Virus record (IMG/VR): IMGVR_UViG_3300032073_000008
Span: 1-64,000 of that record
From: a virus
DNA: 64,000 nucleotides
Direction: 5' to 3' (one strand)
Under the pieces are notes generated by a model that was not told where the DNA came from, did not search any database, and saw only the letters and a list, made by a program, of their open reading frames with translations. The stretch's first letter is position 1. Every line of letters starts with the position of its first letter. A program made the position numbers and the translations under genes. Of this stretch, positions 40,230 to 48,848 are shown piece by piece.

Positions 40230-40745
40230 GTTCTTCTTTCTTAGCTTATCTAACTTCTTTTTCTGTTTCTTTGCCTTTTCAACATGATATGATGATGCTT
40301 TGCTCAAGAAGTTAATCCCAATAAGGTGGTCATATTCGTGCTGAAAACACTTAGATGTAAAGTCAGTCAAATTTTTTGTTATTGTGACACCGTTATAATT
40401 TGAGAATCTAGCTCTTATATTTACAGGTCTTTTTACTGGGATGAAGATTCCAGGAAAACTCAAACACCCTTCTTCTTCTGTCAAGACCTCATCAGAGTAC
40501 CCAACAATCCTTGGATTGAACACTGGTAAGACATCATCTGGTTTAGCTGGTAATCCAATAACAAATACTGATAAATTTATTCCGCATTGGTTTGCTGCCA
40601 GACCAACACCGCTGTTTTCAAGCATTGTAGCCTTGAGCCTTTCAAACAATACAACTGGATCCATCTGTGGGTTTTGAAAATCAAACTCTTGTGTTGGTGT
40701 TCTTAAACACTGATGTGAGCTTGATACTAATTTATATGGCTTCAT
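40212..40745 (-). CDS. def: Peptide deformylase
   Basis: All three PDF motifs are intact: GVGLAANQCG (46-55), EGCLS (92-96, metal-ligand Cys94) and QHEYDHL (135-141, ligands His136 and His140, catalytic Glu137). The enzyme removes the N-formyl group from nascent proteins and is common in marine T4-like phages. There is a basic C-terminal helix (KAKKQKKKLDKLRKKN) that many phage PDFs lack. The ATG overlaps the gp46 stop (ATGA). It is the last gene of the gp47-gp46 unit. Confidence 0.95.
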   Translation of the reverse strand: MKPYKLVSSSHQCLRTPTQEFDFQNPQMDPVVLFERLKATMLENSGVGLAANQCGINLSVFVIGLPAKPDDVLPVFNPRIVGYSDEVLTEEEGCLSFPGIFIPVKRPVNIRARFSNYNGVTITKNLTDFTSKCFQHEYDHLIGINFLSKASSYHVEKAKKQKKKLDKLRKKNLTNYI

Positions 40746-42457
40746 GCTGCTATCCTGCTAAATGATTTAAACTTCTCAAAGCGTATTTGACTGCGGAACT
40801 TATCAGTCAACACATCACCTTTGGTATGTGTGATAATAAAGACATTGGTGTCAGACATGTTGTTTAGTAGTTTAGTCAACTCATCTGTTCCAGTTAAGTC
40901 AAGAGAGTTATCAAACACCTCATCAAGTATCAATAGGTTGGTGTTAGTAGAGTTTTTTAATTTGGCTATTGCTCTCCATGTAAGTAGTAGAGCAATATCA
41001 ATACGAGTCTTTTCACCCTCAGAGAAACTTGCATATGAAAACTCATCACGATGACGACTTTTGATTATCTCATTAAACTCCTCATCAAGCTCAAAGTTCA
41101 CAAAGAAGTCTAGAGCTGATAGATACTTATTAACTAGCTTGTTCATAATAGGAACATACTGCTTAATTATTTTAGACTTGATGCCACCGTCTTTCAGCAT
41201 AGTTGAGGCAACCTCAAATAACGCTTTATCATCAGATAGATCTGACGCTTGCTTCTTGTAAACATTCAAGTCTTTCTTGAATTGTTTAAGTTTACCACTA
41301 GAATCGCTGTCGGCAGTAGCCTGCTGTTCAGCCTCTTTGATCTTTTTCTCCACACCACTAATCTGTTTACCATACAAATTTATCTGGGTCTGGCAATCGC
41401 GTATTTTATTCTGAACATCTTGTATCTCATACTGCACAGTGTTCATCTCGCTCAGTTCTTTGTGTAGAATATCATACTCTTCATTTAATTGTTCAACAGC
41501 TTCTTGCGTCTTGTGTAGTATCTTAGTAGTATCATCAACCTTCTGTTTCTTAACCTTCATGTCAATGATCTGTTCGCAAGTCGGGCAGTTATCATTCTTC
41601 TCATAAAACTTAATTCGCTTCTTAGCTTTTGATGACTTATCTTCCAGCTTATCAAGAAGTGATGTAATCTTATTTGACTTAGCTTCAAACTTCCCTTTGT
41701 GAGAGATTGAATCAATCAGAGTGTCAACTGTCATGGTAAGAGCAATACAAAGATTGTCAGCATCCTGCTTTGATTCAACATAACCTTGTGCCTCTTCTTT
41801 TAAGGAGCTGATCAGCTTGTTAGCATCAGATGTGACCTTCTTCAAGTAGTCTTGCTGTATATCTATTTTCTCTTGAGTTATGTCAAGCTGATATTGAATA
41901 TCGGATATACTTCGCTTGTTCTCAGATACTCGCTCTTTCAATAGCATATTCATTGTTGAGAATATCTGGATATCTAGCAGGTCTTCAATAACTTCTCTGC
42001 GATCACGAGTAGACAGCTGCATGAATGGAGTGAATGAAGCATTACCCAAGATAACAATCTGAGTGAATGACTTGTAGTTCAACTTTAGAATAGTGTTCTC
42101 TAGGATAAGCTGATAGTCTCTCGCATTTCCAGGTTGGTCAATCATCTTACCATTCTTGTATATCTCAAAGAATGCTGGCTTCATACCTCTACGAACTTTA
42201 TATCCAACTGTACCAATAGAAAACTCAATAGAAACCTCACAACCCTTTTCATTGATGCTGTTACAAAGCAATGCCTTATTGACTTTGCGGAATGGCTTAT
42301 TGAATAGTACAAAGGTCAGTGCATCCAGTATAGTCGACTTCCCAGCACCGTTTTCTCCAGTTATAACTGTGCTTGGAGAACGATTCAACTGTATTTCAGT
42401 CGCCACATTACCTGTGCTCAGGAAATTTTTATAAGATAACTTCTTGAATTCAATCAT
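40742..42457 (-). CDS. 46: Recombination endonuclease subunit gp46 (Rad50/SbcC-like)
   Basis: This is an ABC-type SMC-like ATPase with Walker A GENGAGKS (34-41), a coiled-coil hairpin with a zinc hook CPTC (291-294), the signature SFSEGEKTRIDIALL near residue 480 and Walker B LLILDEVFD near 515. It forms the end-resection nuclease with gp47 that starts recombination-dependent replication. At 571 aa it is close to T4 gp46 (560). It follows gp47 by 10 nt. Confidence 0.96.
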   Translation of the reverse strand: MIEFKKLSYKNFLSTGNVATEIQLNRSPSTVITGENGAGKSTILDALTFVLFNKPFRKVNKALLCNSINEKGCEVSIEFSIGTVGYKVRRGMKPAFFEIYKNGKMIDQPGNARDYQLILENTILKLNYKSFTQIVILGNASFTPFMQLSTRDRREVIEDLLDIQIFSTMNMLLKERVSENKRSISDIQYQLDITQEKIDIQQDYLKKVTSDANKLISSLKEEAQGYVESKQDADNLCIALTMTVDTLIDSISHKGKFEAKSNKITSLLDKLEDKSSKAKKRIKFYEKNDNCPTCEQIIDMKVKKQKVDDTTKILHKTQEAVEQLNEEYDILHKELSEMNTVQYEIQDVQNKIRDCQTQINLYGKQISGVEKKIKEAEQQATADSDSSGKLKQFKKDLNVYKKQASDLSDDKALFEVASTMLKDGGIKSKIIKQYVPIMNKLVNKYLSALDFFVNFELDEEFNEIIKSRHRDEFSYASFSEGEKTRIDIALLLTWRAIAKLKNSTNTNLLILDEVFDNSLDLTGTDELTKLLNNMSDTNVFIITHTKGDVLTDKFRSQIRFEKFKSFSRIAA

Positions 42458-42467
42458 AAAATATAAA

Positions 42468-43526
42468 TTACTCTATTGTAAGGGATTCATTATATAACGA
42501 ACGGAGCAGAGAGTCAAGCCTTTCCTTTGGAACAGTGTCTGGCAATCCACTAACATACTTTGAGAGTATTGTCATGGTATCTTCAGCTTCATTAACTATA
42601 TCCTCATCATCCTCTAGATTCAGATTCATATGATCATCTACAATCTGAATGTTCAATGGATCAACTTTATATAGCTTATCCATGTAAAGATCAAACCAAT
42701 ATGGGTTGTCACACTTTTGCTTGATGACTTTAACATATGTGTTTCTGAAACCTTCAAAATCAACATCAAGGATTTCATCCATAGTCTTGCCAGACTCATT
42801 ATAAAATAGCTTGTGAAACATAGAATATGGATTGCGGATAAACTCTAGATCACGAGTGTCAGTGTCATAGATATGAAAACCTTTCACATCACCATAATCA
42901 GCCCATGTTAGTTCATATGGACACCCAAGATATTCTATGTTTTTAGTGGTAGATTTATGATGGAAGTGACCAGAGCAAACAAGATCAAACTTAGAAAAAT
43001 CTGAGATCTTCATGCCGTGTTCATTCATGTTACCGCGATCCATCAAACATCCAGCAATCTCTAAGTGACCAAACAATACTTGTGCTGGAGTATCTTCCAT
43101 AGCTTGTATTGCTGCTGAATAATTTTGATTGTTTATCCATGGCATGATATGAATATCATGACCGTCAAAGTTTAGGTCGGTTGGATCTGAATAGTAATTC
43201 ACATTACTTTTATCAAACAACTCACGCATGGAATTTACATCGTTGGTGTTCTTATACGGAACATCGTGATTACCAACTATGACATGAAGCTCAATACCTT
43301 CCTCTGTGCACTTGTCAATGAACATCTCTTTCATTCTACGAAGTGTAACATAGTTGATATATTTGCGTCTATCAACAATATCACCCAAATGAATGATTGT
43401 GTCAATACCTTGCTCTTTCAAGTGAGGAAAGAAATGTTTGCTATAAAACTTCTCGAAGTAATCTAAGAAGTTCACATTATCGTTACGAATACCAAAGTGT
43501 GTGTCTGTTACTAAACCTATCTTCAT
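42468..43526 (-). CDS. 47: Recombination endonuclease subunit gp47 (Mre11/SbcD-like)
   Basis: This is a calcineurin-like nuclease. DTHFG (8-12), LGDIVDR (~47), VGNHD (~83), FGHLEIAG and CSGHFHHKST (~180) are the five metal-binding motifs of Mre11. At 352 aa it matches T4 gp47 (339). The start follows AAAGGGTATATTATCAC, a leader shared with the hypermodification operon, and a perfect promoter lies upstream. It pairs with gp46. Confidence 0.96.
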   Translation of the reverse strand: MKIGLVTDTHFGIRNDNVNFLDYFEKFYSKHFFPHLKEQGIDTIIHLGDIVDRRKYINYVTLRRMKEMFIDKCTEEGIELHVIVGNHDVPYKNTNDVNSMRELFDKSNVNYYSDPTDLNFDGHDIHIMPWINNQNYSAAIQAMEDTPAQVLFGHLEIAGCLMDRGNMNEHGMKISDFSKFDLVCSGHFHHKSTTKNIEYLGCPYELTWADYGDVKGFHIYDTDTRDLEFIRNPYSMFHKLFYNESGKTMDEILDVDFEGFRNTYVKVIKQKCDNPYWFDLYMDKLYKVDPLNIQIVDDHMNLNLEDDEDIVNEAEDTMTILSKYVSGLPDTVPKERLDSLLRSLYNESLTIE

Positions 43527-43559
43527 GTGATAATATACCCTTTGACTGGCAGATGGTTA

Positions 43560-43588
43560 ATTATACTACAATTCAATACAAGTGTCAA
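43560..43588 (-). promoter_or_regulatory. Perfect sigma70-like promoter of gp47-gp46-def
   Basis: Minus strand TTGACA (43583-43588), a 17-bp spacer and TATAAT (43560-43565), overlapping the gp55 3' end. Confidence 0.88.
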
Positions 43589-44142
43589 GCAGAGTCCTTA
43601 GAGACCTTTTTCTTCACTTTTCTGCGTTTATTAGCTTCAAAGTCTTCAACAAACCGAGCCATATACTCTTCAGTCCATTCACTATACTTCATATCATCAT
43701 TATAGTCTTTACCACCATCGTGTTCTTGTCGATCTGATGTGTCACCTACCACATTGGTGTGTTCAGCATATTTAATTTTGACATAGAGATTCTTTTTCTC
43801 TTTCTGAATTCTACGAAGAAACGCATAGTAGATAATCTGAGTAAAATAGGCAAATGGATTGTTTGACTTCTCAGGGTTAAAGTTGTCAATATATTGTAAA
43901 CAGTTTTCAATACCATCGCAGATCATTTCATCGCGAAAAGTATAGTTCACAAAGTTTGGTTTATATGACAAGTGGGTGGCGATCTTCATGATGCATTCAG
44001 CAATATAATTAGGAACAACAGGTCTTGGATCACCAGCTTCCTTTGCTTCCATTACACTCTGGCGAAATTCAGTCATCGCCCCCAGAAACTTTTTATTGTC
44101 TACATAATATGGCTTTTTCTTCGCTTCTTTGCTCTTACTCAT
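43585..44142 (-). CDS. 55: Late-transcription sigma factor gp55
   Basis: This is a T4 gp55-like minimal sigma factor that directs host RNA polymerase to TATAAATA late promoters. The block DEMICDGIENCLQYIDNFNP, followed by NPFAYFTQIIYYAFLRRIQKEKK (~100-125), corresponds to sigma region 2. The ATG at 44140-44142 follows GAGGGGATT; a longer frame starts within the preceding gene and is less likely. The length of 185 aa equals T4 gp55 (185). Thirteen late promoters in this window are its predicted targets. Confidence 0.94.
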   Translation of the reverse strand: MSKSKEAKKKPYYVDNKKFLGAMTEFRQSVMEAKEAGDPRPVVPNYIAECIMKIATHLSYKPNFVNYTFRDEMICDGIENCLQYIDNFNPEKSNNPFAYFTQIIYYAFLRRIQKEKKNLYVKIKYAEHTNVVGDTSDRQEHDGGKDYNDDMKYSEWTEEYMARFVEDFEANKRRKVKKKVSKDSA

Positions 44143-44149
44143 AATCCCC

Positions 44150-44569
44150 TCAATGCATTGATGTATTTGCTGATAAATGATAGACATTATCTATCTGTTT
44201 TGGTTTATCATCTATAATTTTTAATTTCTTCAACAGCTCATCTATTTCTTGTGCTGTCATCGAATCCTTCTTACTATTAAAAAAAGTGCCACCATCTTCC
44301 CTCATCGCCCTTAAACAGTTATCATAATATTCAACCATATCATCATCAACATCTACTGTTACTAGGATAGTAGATTGTTTTAAGTGAAGCAAGTTTACTG
44401 CTTTAGTTAATGGAACCCATATTGTAGATATACAAACTGGCGATGCTCCTGTCCTAGACTGTATGATCATTTGAACTGGATCTATAATATGTAGATGAGT
44501 TTCATCTTCATGTGTAACTTCTGCTATTAGTGTATCACCATTCACCAGCTTAATAATCTTAATGCTCAT
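44150..44569 (-). CDS. Conserved Sm-like small protein (139 aa)
   Basis: The N-terminus MSIKIIKLVNGDTLIAEVTH, then LHIIDPVQM, has the strand pattern of an LSm/Sm-like barrel seen in small proteins of marine T4-like phages. The C-terminal third is helical (TAQEIDELLKKLKI). It lies between uvsW and gp55, overlapping the uvsW stop by 11 nt. A GGAAT ribosome-binding site precedes the ATG at 44567-44569. RNA binding is possible from the fold guess. Function unknown. Confidence 0.65.
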   Translation of the reverse strand: MSIKIIKLVNGDTLIAEVTHEDETHLHIIDPVQMIIQSRTGASPVCISTIWVPLTKAVNLLHLKQSTILVTVDVDDDMVEYYDNCLRAMREDGGTFFNSKKDSMTAQEIDELLKKLKIIDDKPKQIDNVYHLSANTSMH

Positions 44570-46031
44570 TATCAATTCCTATGTTATATATTTTGTATGT
44601 AAAGTTTTCTTCATTATACATTTTAACCCTTACTGCAAAATGTTTCAATGTGTGGTTGTTGTATGACTTCCAGCTAAGATCATCTGATATGTCATAGAGT
44701 GTAGCAACCTCTTTACTGTCCCCTTTCCTCAAACCACGACCTATTGACTGTAAGTTCCTTATGCGTGATTTACTAGGACTAGCAAAGATAACATTATGTA
44801 AGTTTCTGATATTAATCCCAGTTGAGAAAGTTCCATAAGAAGCGATGATAATTGCATCTTCTTCTTTCTCAACAACTGCTCTAACTTGTTCTCTTGTTTC
44901 TGCATCTACTCCACCGTATATAAAAAATACTTGTCGACCTTCTTCAGCCGATTCTTTTATTTGGTTATACAACATCTTACCGTGTTTTTCTACATATTGG
45001 AAGAGTAATAGTGTATTACCTTTTCTTGTCAAAGTCAAGTTCTTAATGAACGCATTTCTTCTATCGTGCTTGACCAAGAAGTCCATTTCTTCCTGATATG
45101 TTTTCCTATTCATCATCTTACGAATAGCATCACTATATTTTAAAACTAGACATTTTATCCTGAAGTCTGCCAAAGTATTATTATCAATAAGCTCTTTGGT
45201 TGTTATCACTTTCATAACTGGACCAAACAAACCCTCTAGCACCAACTTGTTTGTTACAGTTCCGTCTAATGTACCTGTGAAGCCAAACCTATATTTACAA
45301 TCAACCATCTTCTCCATTATCTTGGTGAGTGATGTAGCCTTAAATAAATGTGCTTCATCTCCAATTATAATATCAAACTGATCAAAATATGATTTTGGTT
45401 GTTTATATATGCTCTGCCATGTGCTGATAATTATTTGTGCTTCAGGGTCAGATTTTGCTTGACCTCCAGTCACTAAGTGTGTATAATAAGGTTGTCCCTT
45501 TTCGGAATAGTCTATAAAGTCAGTATTCAACTGAGAAACAAGTGATGTAGTTGGTACAATAACCAGAGCTTTCTTACAAGTCTTTCTTAGATAGTATTTC
45601 AGTAAGCAGTAGATAATGAATGATTTACCTGATGCTGTTGGGGAAAGGATCAAGGCTCTGTGATTGCGGATAGCATGAGCAACTGCTCTTAGCTGATAGT
45701 CTCTTGGTTTATAGTTTTCCTCTTCAAGAAATTTCTCTAATCCATTTAATGGCAGGTCAATAGTATCATCCAAACCATCATGTACTATGACTTCATAATC
45801 CCTTTCTTCAGCAAACTTCTTTAACTTCTCTATTAGACCAACATATATCTGCATTGAATTAACATTAAAAAGTCGGATTTTTCCATCCCACATTTTAGAT
45901 CTAACTGAAGGAATGAATGATGCATTAGGCACAAGAAACTCAAAATAACTTGAAAGTTCCATAGCGATACCACGATCACATTCGACCTTTAGATGCACCT
46001 CATTCTTCTTGTATATGTTGATCTGTTCCAT
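44559..46031 (-). CDS. uvsW: DNA/RNA helicase UvsW
   Basis: This SF2 helicase processes branched DNA and R-loops and shifts T4 from origin to recombination-dependent replication. Motif I is SPTASGKS (~137-144), motif II GDEAH (~223), motif III GFTGTLDG and motif VI QSIGRGLRKG (~443). An N-terminal dsDNA-binding-like domain (residues 1-90) is retained. The ATG at 46029-46031 follows AGG. The 490-aa length matches T4 (503). It overlaps uvsY by one codon and the Sm-like gene by 11 nt. Confidence 0.95.
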   Translation of the reverse strand: MEQINIYKKNEVHLKVECDRGIAMELSSYFEFLVPNASFIPSVRSKMWDGKIRLFNVNSMQIYVGLIEKLKKFAEERDYEVIVHDGLDDTIDLPLNGLEKFLEEENYKPRDYQLRAVAHAIRNHRALILSPTASGKSFIIYCLLKYYLRKTCKKALVIVPTTSLVSQLNTDFIDYSEKGQPYYTHLVTGGQAKSDPEAQIIISTWQSIYKQPKSYFDQFDIIIGDEAHLFKATSLTKIMEKMVDCKYRFGFTGTLDGTVTNKLVLEGLFGPVMKVITTKELIDNNTLADFRIKCLVLKYSDAIRKMMNRKTYQEEMDFLVKHDRRNAFIKNLTLTRKGNTLLLFQYVEKHGKMLYNQIKESAEEGRQVFFIYGGVDAETREQVRAVVEKEEDAIIIASYGTFSTGINIRNLHNVIFASPSKSRIRNLQSIGRGLRKGDSKEVATLYDISDDLSWKSYNNHTLKHFAVRVKMYNEENFTYKIYNIGIDNEH

Positions 46032-46033
46032 AA

Positions 46034-46465
46034 TTAACCTGTGGTAAACTGTGCCCAATCAATTGCACTTTTGATTTGAAAGCCACGACTATTAATGCTT
46101 TTGATAATAGACTCTAAATAACTGACTTTTTCTTCTTGCATACCCAACTGAAGATTTGCTTGTATCATCATATCATCTGATTCTATATATGTTTCCACTT
46201 CATTCTTTAATAATTTCTTATAGAACTGCTCTCTGTTAATATCATTAAGTTCAGATTGATCAAGCTCACCAAGATAATACTCAAGGAGCAACTTGCGAGT
46301 CTTCTTTGTTTCGGCTTTTAGTTTGATAAGAGCTACACGCTCACCCATATAGATTTTGAGATACTTGTTATGGACAACAGATATTTTGGCACTTTCCGCA
46401 CCAAGCTCAGTTTCATCTAGTTTACAGTCTTTATCCCATTCAATAACAATTTGTTCTATATTCAA
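46034..46465 (-). CDS. uvsY: Recombination mediator UvsY
   Basis: This is a T4 UvsY-like protein that loads UvsX onto ssDNA coated with gp32. The opening MNIEQIVIEWDKDCKLDETELG and the C-terminal SIIKSINSRGFQIKSAIDW are diagnostic. Length 143 aa (T4: 137). The only start consistent with the ribosome-binding site is TTG at 46463-46465, spaced from AGGTGA, so the gene seems to use an unusual start codon. A near-consensus promoter lies ~40 nt upstream. Confidence 0.93.
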   Translation of the reverse strand: MNIEQIVIEWDKDCKLDETELGAESAKISVVHNKYLKIYMGERVALIKLKAETKKTRKLLLEYYLGELDQSELNDINREQFYKKLLKNEVETYIESDDMMIQANLQLGMQEEKVSYLESIIKSINSRGFQIKSAIDWAQFTTG

Positions 46466-46498
46466 TTTTCACCTCATAAAATAGTTACATGCTTCAAT

Positions 46499-46527
46499 AT
46501 TATATCGTATTACTGAATTGTAGTCAA
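46499..46527 (-). promoter_or_regulatory. Sigma70-like promoter of uvsY-uvsW-gp55
   Basis: Minus strand TTGACT (46522-46527), a 17-bp spacer and TATAAT (46499-46504). It lies at the end of the gp3-like gene. Confidence 0.82.
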
Positions 46528-47031
46528 CTCATATTTCCTATAATTAAAACTGACTTGGGCTGAAAGATAATCAACATCAGAGTTCTCTATACTAAACTCT
46601 AATGATGAAAGATTAGTTGGGTACATATCAACAAATTTAACTTCAATATTTGGTGTCATGGCTGCAGTCGTGATAATCATTGAACCATCAGAATATATAT
46701 TACCAGTGTTGTCTTTAGTTCTTCCAAGAGCCTTTGATTGATCAAAACTGTCTGGATAACCAAGACCAATCAACCAATCGTATATTTCAGAAAAGTTTTT
46801 CATATCTTCATCAACGCGGAATGTTAATTGCAACGCACCAAAGTCTAGCTTGTCACCTGGAATTGGAAGTTTCGCGAATGGATTTTGAACTTCAGTTGGT
46901 GCACTAAGAGAGATATCAGGTATCGCTGCAGCAGTACAAAAATAATTTACATGTGGCAATCTTTGTACGCTGAATCTAAACCCTATTGGAGAAAGAAAAC
47001 TTTTATTTGTTGGTTGTGATGGAACAGTCAT
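46510..47031 (-). CDS. Tail completion protein, gp3-like with tail-tube fold (173 aa)
   Basis: This structural protein has the pattern SPIGFRFSVQRLPHVNYF (~14-31), IPGDKLDFGALQLTFRVDED (~72-91) and YDWLIGLGYPD, seen in tail-tube/tail-terminator proteins of marine T4-like phages. Its position between gp23 and uvsY is where those phages carry gp3, as I recall. A second, clear gp19 lies at 53141-53686, so this is not the main tube subunit. It has a late promoter and an AGGAAAA ribosome-binding site. It probably caps the tube and stabilises the sheath. Confidence 0.75.
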   Translation of the reverse strand: MTVPSQPTNKSFLSPIGFRFSVQRLPHVNYFCTAAAIPDISLSAPTEVQNPFAKLPIPGDKLDFGALQLTFRVDEDMKNFSEIYDWLIGLGYPDSFDQSKALGRTKDNTGNIYSDGSMIITTAAMTPNIEVKFVDMYPTNLSSLEFSIENSDVDYLSAQVSFNYRKYELTTIQ

Positions 47032-47057
47032 TTGCTTTTCCTATGATTAATATTATC

Positions 47058-47065
47058 TATTTATA
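47058..47065 (-). promoter_or_regulatory. T4-type late promoter
   Basis: Minus strand TATAAATA, ~25 nt upstream of the gp3-like gene, immediately past the terminator at 47072-47097. Confidence 0.75.
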
Positions 47066-47071
47066 ATCAAT

Positions 47072-47097
47072 AAAAAAAGGGGAATATTAAACTCCCC
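47072..47097 (-). terminator. Terminator after the 32-aa gene
   Basis: GGGGA (47079-47083) pairs with TCCCC (47093-47097), followed on the minus strand by seven Ts. Confidence 0.8.
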
Positions 47098-47117
47098 TTT
47101 CTTCCACGCACTAACAA

Positions 47118-47216
47118 TTAACTGACCTTAACACCTCTGTAAACACGCTCAGATCTAGTTTTATTTTTGGCAGATTTTTTAGGTGCAACTCGCACACCAC
47201 GATATATAATAGTCAT
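47118..47216 (-). CDS. DUF4278-like micro-protein (32 aa)
   Basis: The product begins MTIIYRGVRVAPKKSAKNKT and ends with a second VYRGVKVS. The paired YRG elements resemble DUF4278-type short proteins of cyanobacteria and their phages. A TAGGAGA ribosome-binding site precedes the ATG. It is monocistronic: a late promoter lies 135 nt upstream and a terminator directly after. Very basic. A nucleic-acid or capsid-related role is conceivable but unproven. Confidence 0.7.
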   Translation of the reverse strand: MTIIYRGVRVAPKKSAKNKTRSERVYRGVKVS

Positions 47217-47350
47217 AGCTATCTCCTATAGTTAAATAAAAGATGCGTTCCTTCGACACAATTGTCTACTTCCGTTCACTTATAGTGAATGAACGATGTA
47301 GTCTTTTGACCGATGACTTATCGGAGCATATCAGAATAGATATACACCAT
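47217..47350 (-). other. Structured leader of the 32-aa gene
   Basis: This 134-nt stretch has no ORF of its own. On the minus strand it forms two small hairpins, CCGAT-AAGTC-ATCGG and TTCACT-ATA-AGTGAA. It could regulate the micro-gene or be a small RNA in its own right. Confidence 0.45.
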
Positions 47351-47358
47351 TATTTATA
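47351..47358 (-). promoter_or_regulatory. T4-type late promoter
   Basis: Minus strand TATAAATA directly after the gp23 terminator, driving the 32-aa gene. Confidence 0.75.
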
Positions 47359-47363
47359 AGAAT

Positions 47364-47388
47364 AAAAAAAGAGGCTCCGAAGAGCCTC
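47364..47388 (-). terminator. Terminator of gp23, UUCG tetraloop
   Basis: GAGGCTC pairs with GAGCCTC (47371-47377 with 47382-47388) around TTCG, followed by seven Ts on the minus strand. It is the strongest terminator in the window. Confidence 0.92.
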
Positions 47389-47423
47389 TTATAAAGTTGT
47401 CTGTTAAGACAGATCTTTTTATC

Positions 47424-48791
47424 TTATACCAAGTTAGCAACTTTAACGCGACGGTAGTAAGAGTTTTTACTAGCAAAGTTAACAGCACTTGCAGCAAATG
47501 GGTTCGCAACCATGCCGTAGCGAGTTTTGAAACCGATTTTTGGTTGGAAGGTATTCTCACCAACCGCACGAACCATTTGTAGAGGCACATATGGGCAGTA
47601 GAATAAACCAGCATCAAAGGCACTATCACCTTTGTAACCAATAGTGAAGTAGTTGTTAGTTGTATCAGAGAAGTATGGATCAATGTATACTTTGATACGA
47701 CCATTTAATACACCAGCGAAAGTGTTACCAGTGTCATCTACTTGCAAGTTGTTGCTAAGTGCAGGAGCATAGTCAAGAACACCAGCCATTTGAAGAGCAG
47801 AAGCTACATCAGATGAAGTGATCAAAACATTACCTTTACCGCGACGAGTTGCTTTACCGATTGCGTTAGCTTCACGCTCGATTTGGAACATTAAGCCTTT
47901 GAACTTCTCAACAGACCAGCGACCGTTTGAGTCAGTGTCTAGATCGAAAACACCATTATTAGTTACAAGACCTTGTGCACCGATAGTAGCAGTGTAGTTG
48001 ATAGTACGAACAACTTCACGGTTAATTTCAGCAAGGATCTCAGTAGATAAGATGTTGCTTAACTCTTGCTCAGCATCTAAACCATGGACAGCTTTAAGAT
48101 CTTGAGCTAATTCCATAGTGTATTCTGCTTTTAACGCACGAGATACAGCTGTTACACTGATTTTCTCGATAGAGAACGCCATTTCAGCAAAAGAGTTACC
48201 AGCTGCATCGCCAAGAGCTTCAGCAGTAGCAGTTGACATACCAGTGTGAACAGTATAGCCAGAACCAGAAGCAGCTTCAGTTGCATCTTGACCAGCTTGA
48301 GTAGTACCAGCAGCACCATCGATTACACCACCGAAGTTTGCTGTGTTAGCAGTCTCACTACCGATTGCAGAGAATGAAGTGTCAGCTTCGTTAAATAAGG
48401 CTTCAGTACCAGCTTGAGTATTGAGGCGTGATTTCATCGCAAAGATAAGACCAGTTGGACCAGTCATTGGCTGTACGCCACAAATATCATAAGCGATAAG
48501 GTTAGGCATTGAGCGACGCACTAAGCTGATTAGGACAGGATCGAAAGTATCGACACTACCGTCACCAGCAGTAGAGCTAGATGCACCCATTGCGTTTACT
48601 GGTGCTGCTTCGCCTAAAAGCGAAGGAGCGTGAGCACCGCCAGACTGAGCAGATTGCTCAGCTGCAGCTCGTTCTTGGTTTTCTAAAAGAGTTGCAACAG
48701 TTGAACGCTTGTGAGCGTCAGTGATCGAAGGAAGATCAGCGTGCTCAAGAACAGGTTGCCACTTCTTTTGTAGACTATCAGATTGAATCAT
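47424..48791 (-). CDS. 23: Major capsid protein gp23
   Basis: This is the hexameric shell protein of the T4-type head. The N-terminal ~61 residues form the scaffold-binding delta region. PSLLGEAAP (57-64) contains a gp21-type cleavage site LGE, so cleavage is expected after E61 (E65 in T4). The mature part shows SLVRRSMPNLIAYDICGVQPMTGPTGLIFAM, a hallmark of gp23. Length 455 aa, as in marine relatives (T4: 521). It has an AAGGAG ribosome-binding site, its own late promoter and a very strong terminator, consistent with top-level expression. No gp24 vertex gene is seen nearby. Confidence 0.97.
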   Translation of the reverse strand: MIQSDSLQKKWQPVLEHADLPSITDAHKRSTVATLLENQERAAAEQSAQSGGAHAPSLLGEAAPVNAMGASSSTAGDGSVDTFDPVLISLVRRSMPNLIAYDICGVQPMTGPTGLIFAMKSRLNTQAGTEALFNEADTSFSAIGSETANTANFGGVIDGAAGTTQAGQDATEAASGSGYTVHTGMSTATAEALGDAAGNSFAEMAFSIEKISVTAVSRALKAEYTMELAQDLKAVHGLDAEQELSNILSTEILAEINREVVRTINYTATIGAQGLVTNNGVFDLDTDSNGRWSVEKFKGLMFQIEREANAIGKATRRGKGNVLITSSDVASALQMAGVLDYAPALSNNLQVDDTGNTFAGVLNGRIKVYIDPYFSDTTNNYFTIGYKGDSAFDAGLFYCPYVPLQMVRAVGENTFQPKIGFKTRYGMVANPFAASAVNFASKNSYYRRVKVANLV

Positions 48792-48835
48792 TATAGGTTC
48801 TCCTTAAAATAAGACCTTTTATTAAATTACTTGAT

Positions 48836-48843
48836 TATTTATA
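48836..48843 (-). promoter_or_regulatory. T4-type late promoter of gp23
   Basis: Minus strand TATAAATA, 45 nt upstream of the gp23 ATG. Confidence 0.8.
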
Positions 48844-48848
48844 AAAAA

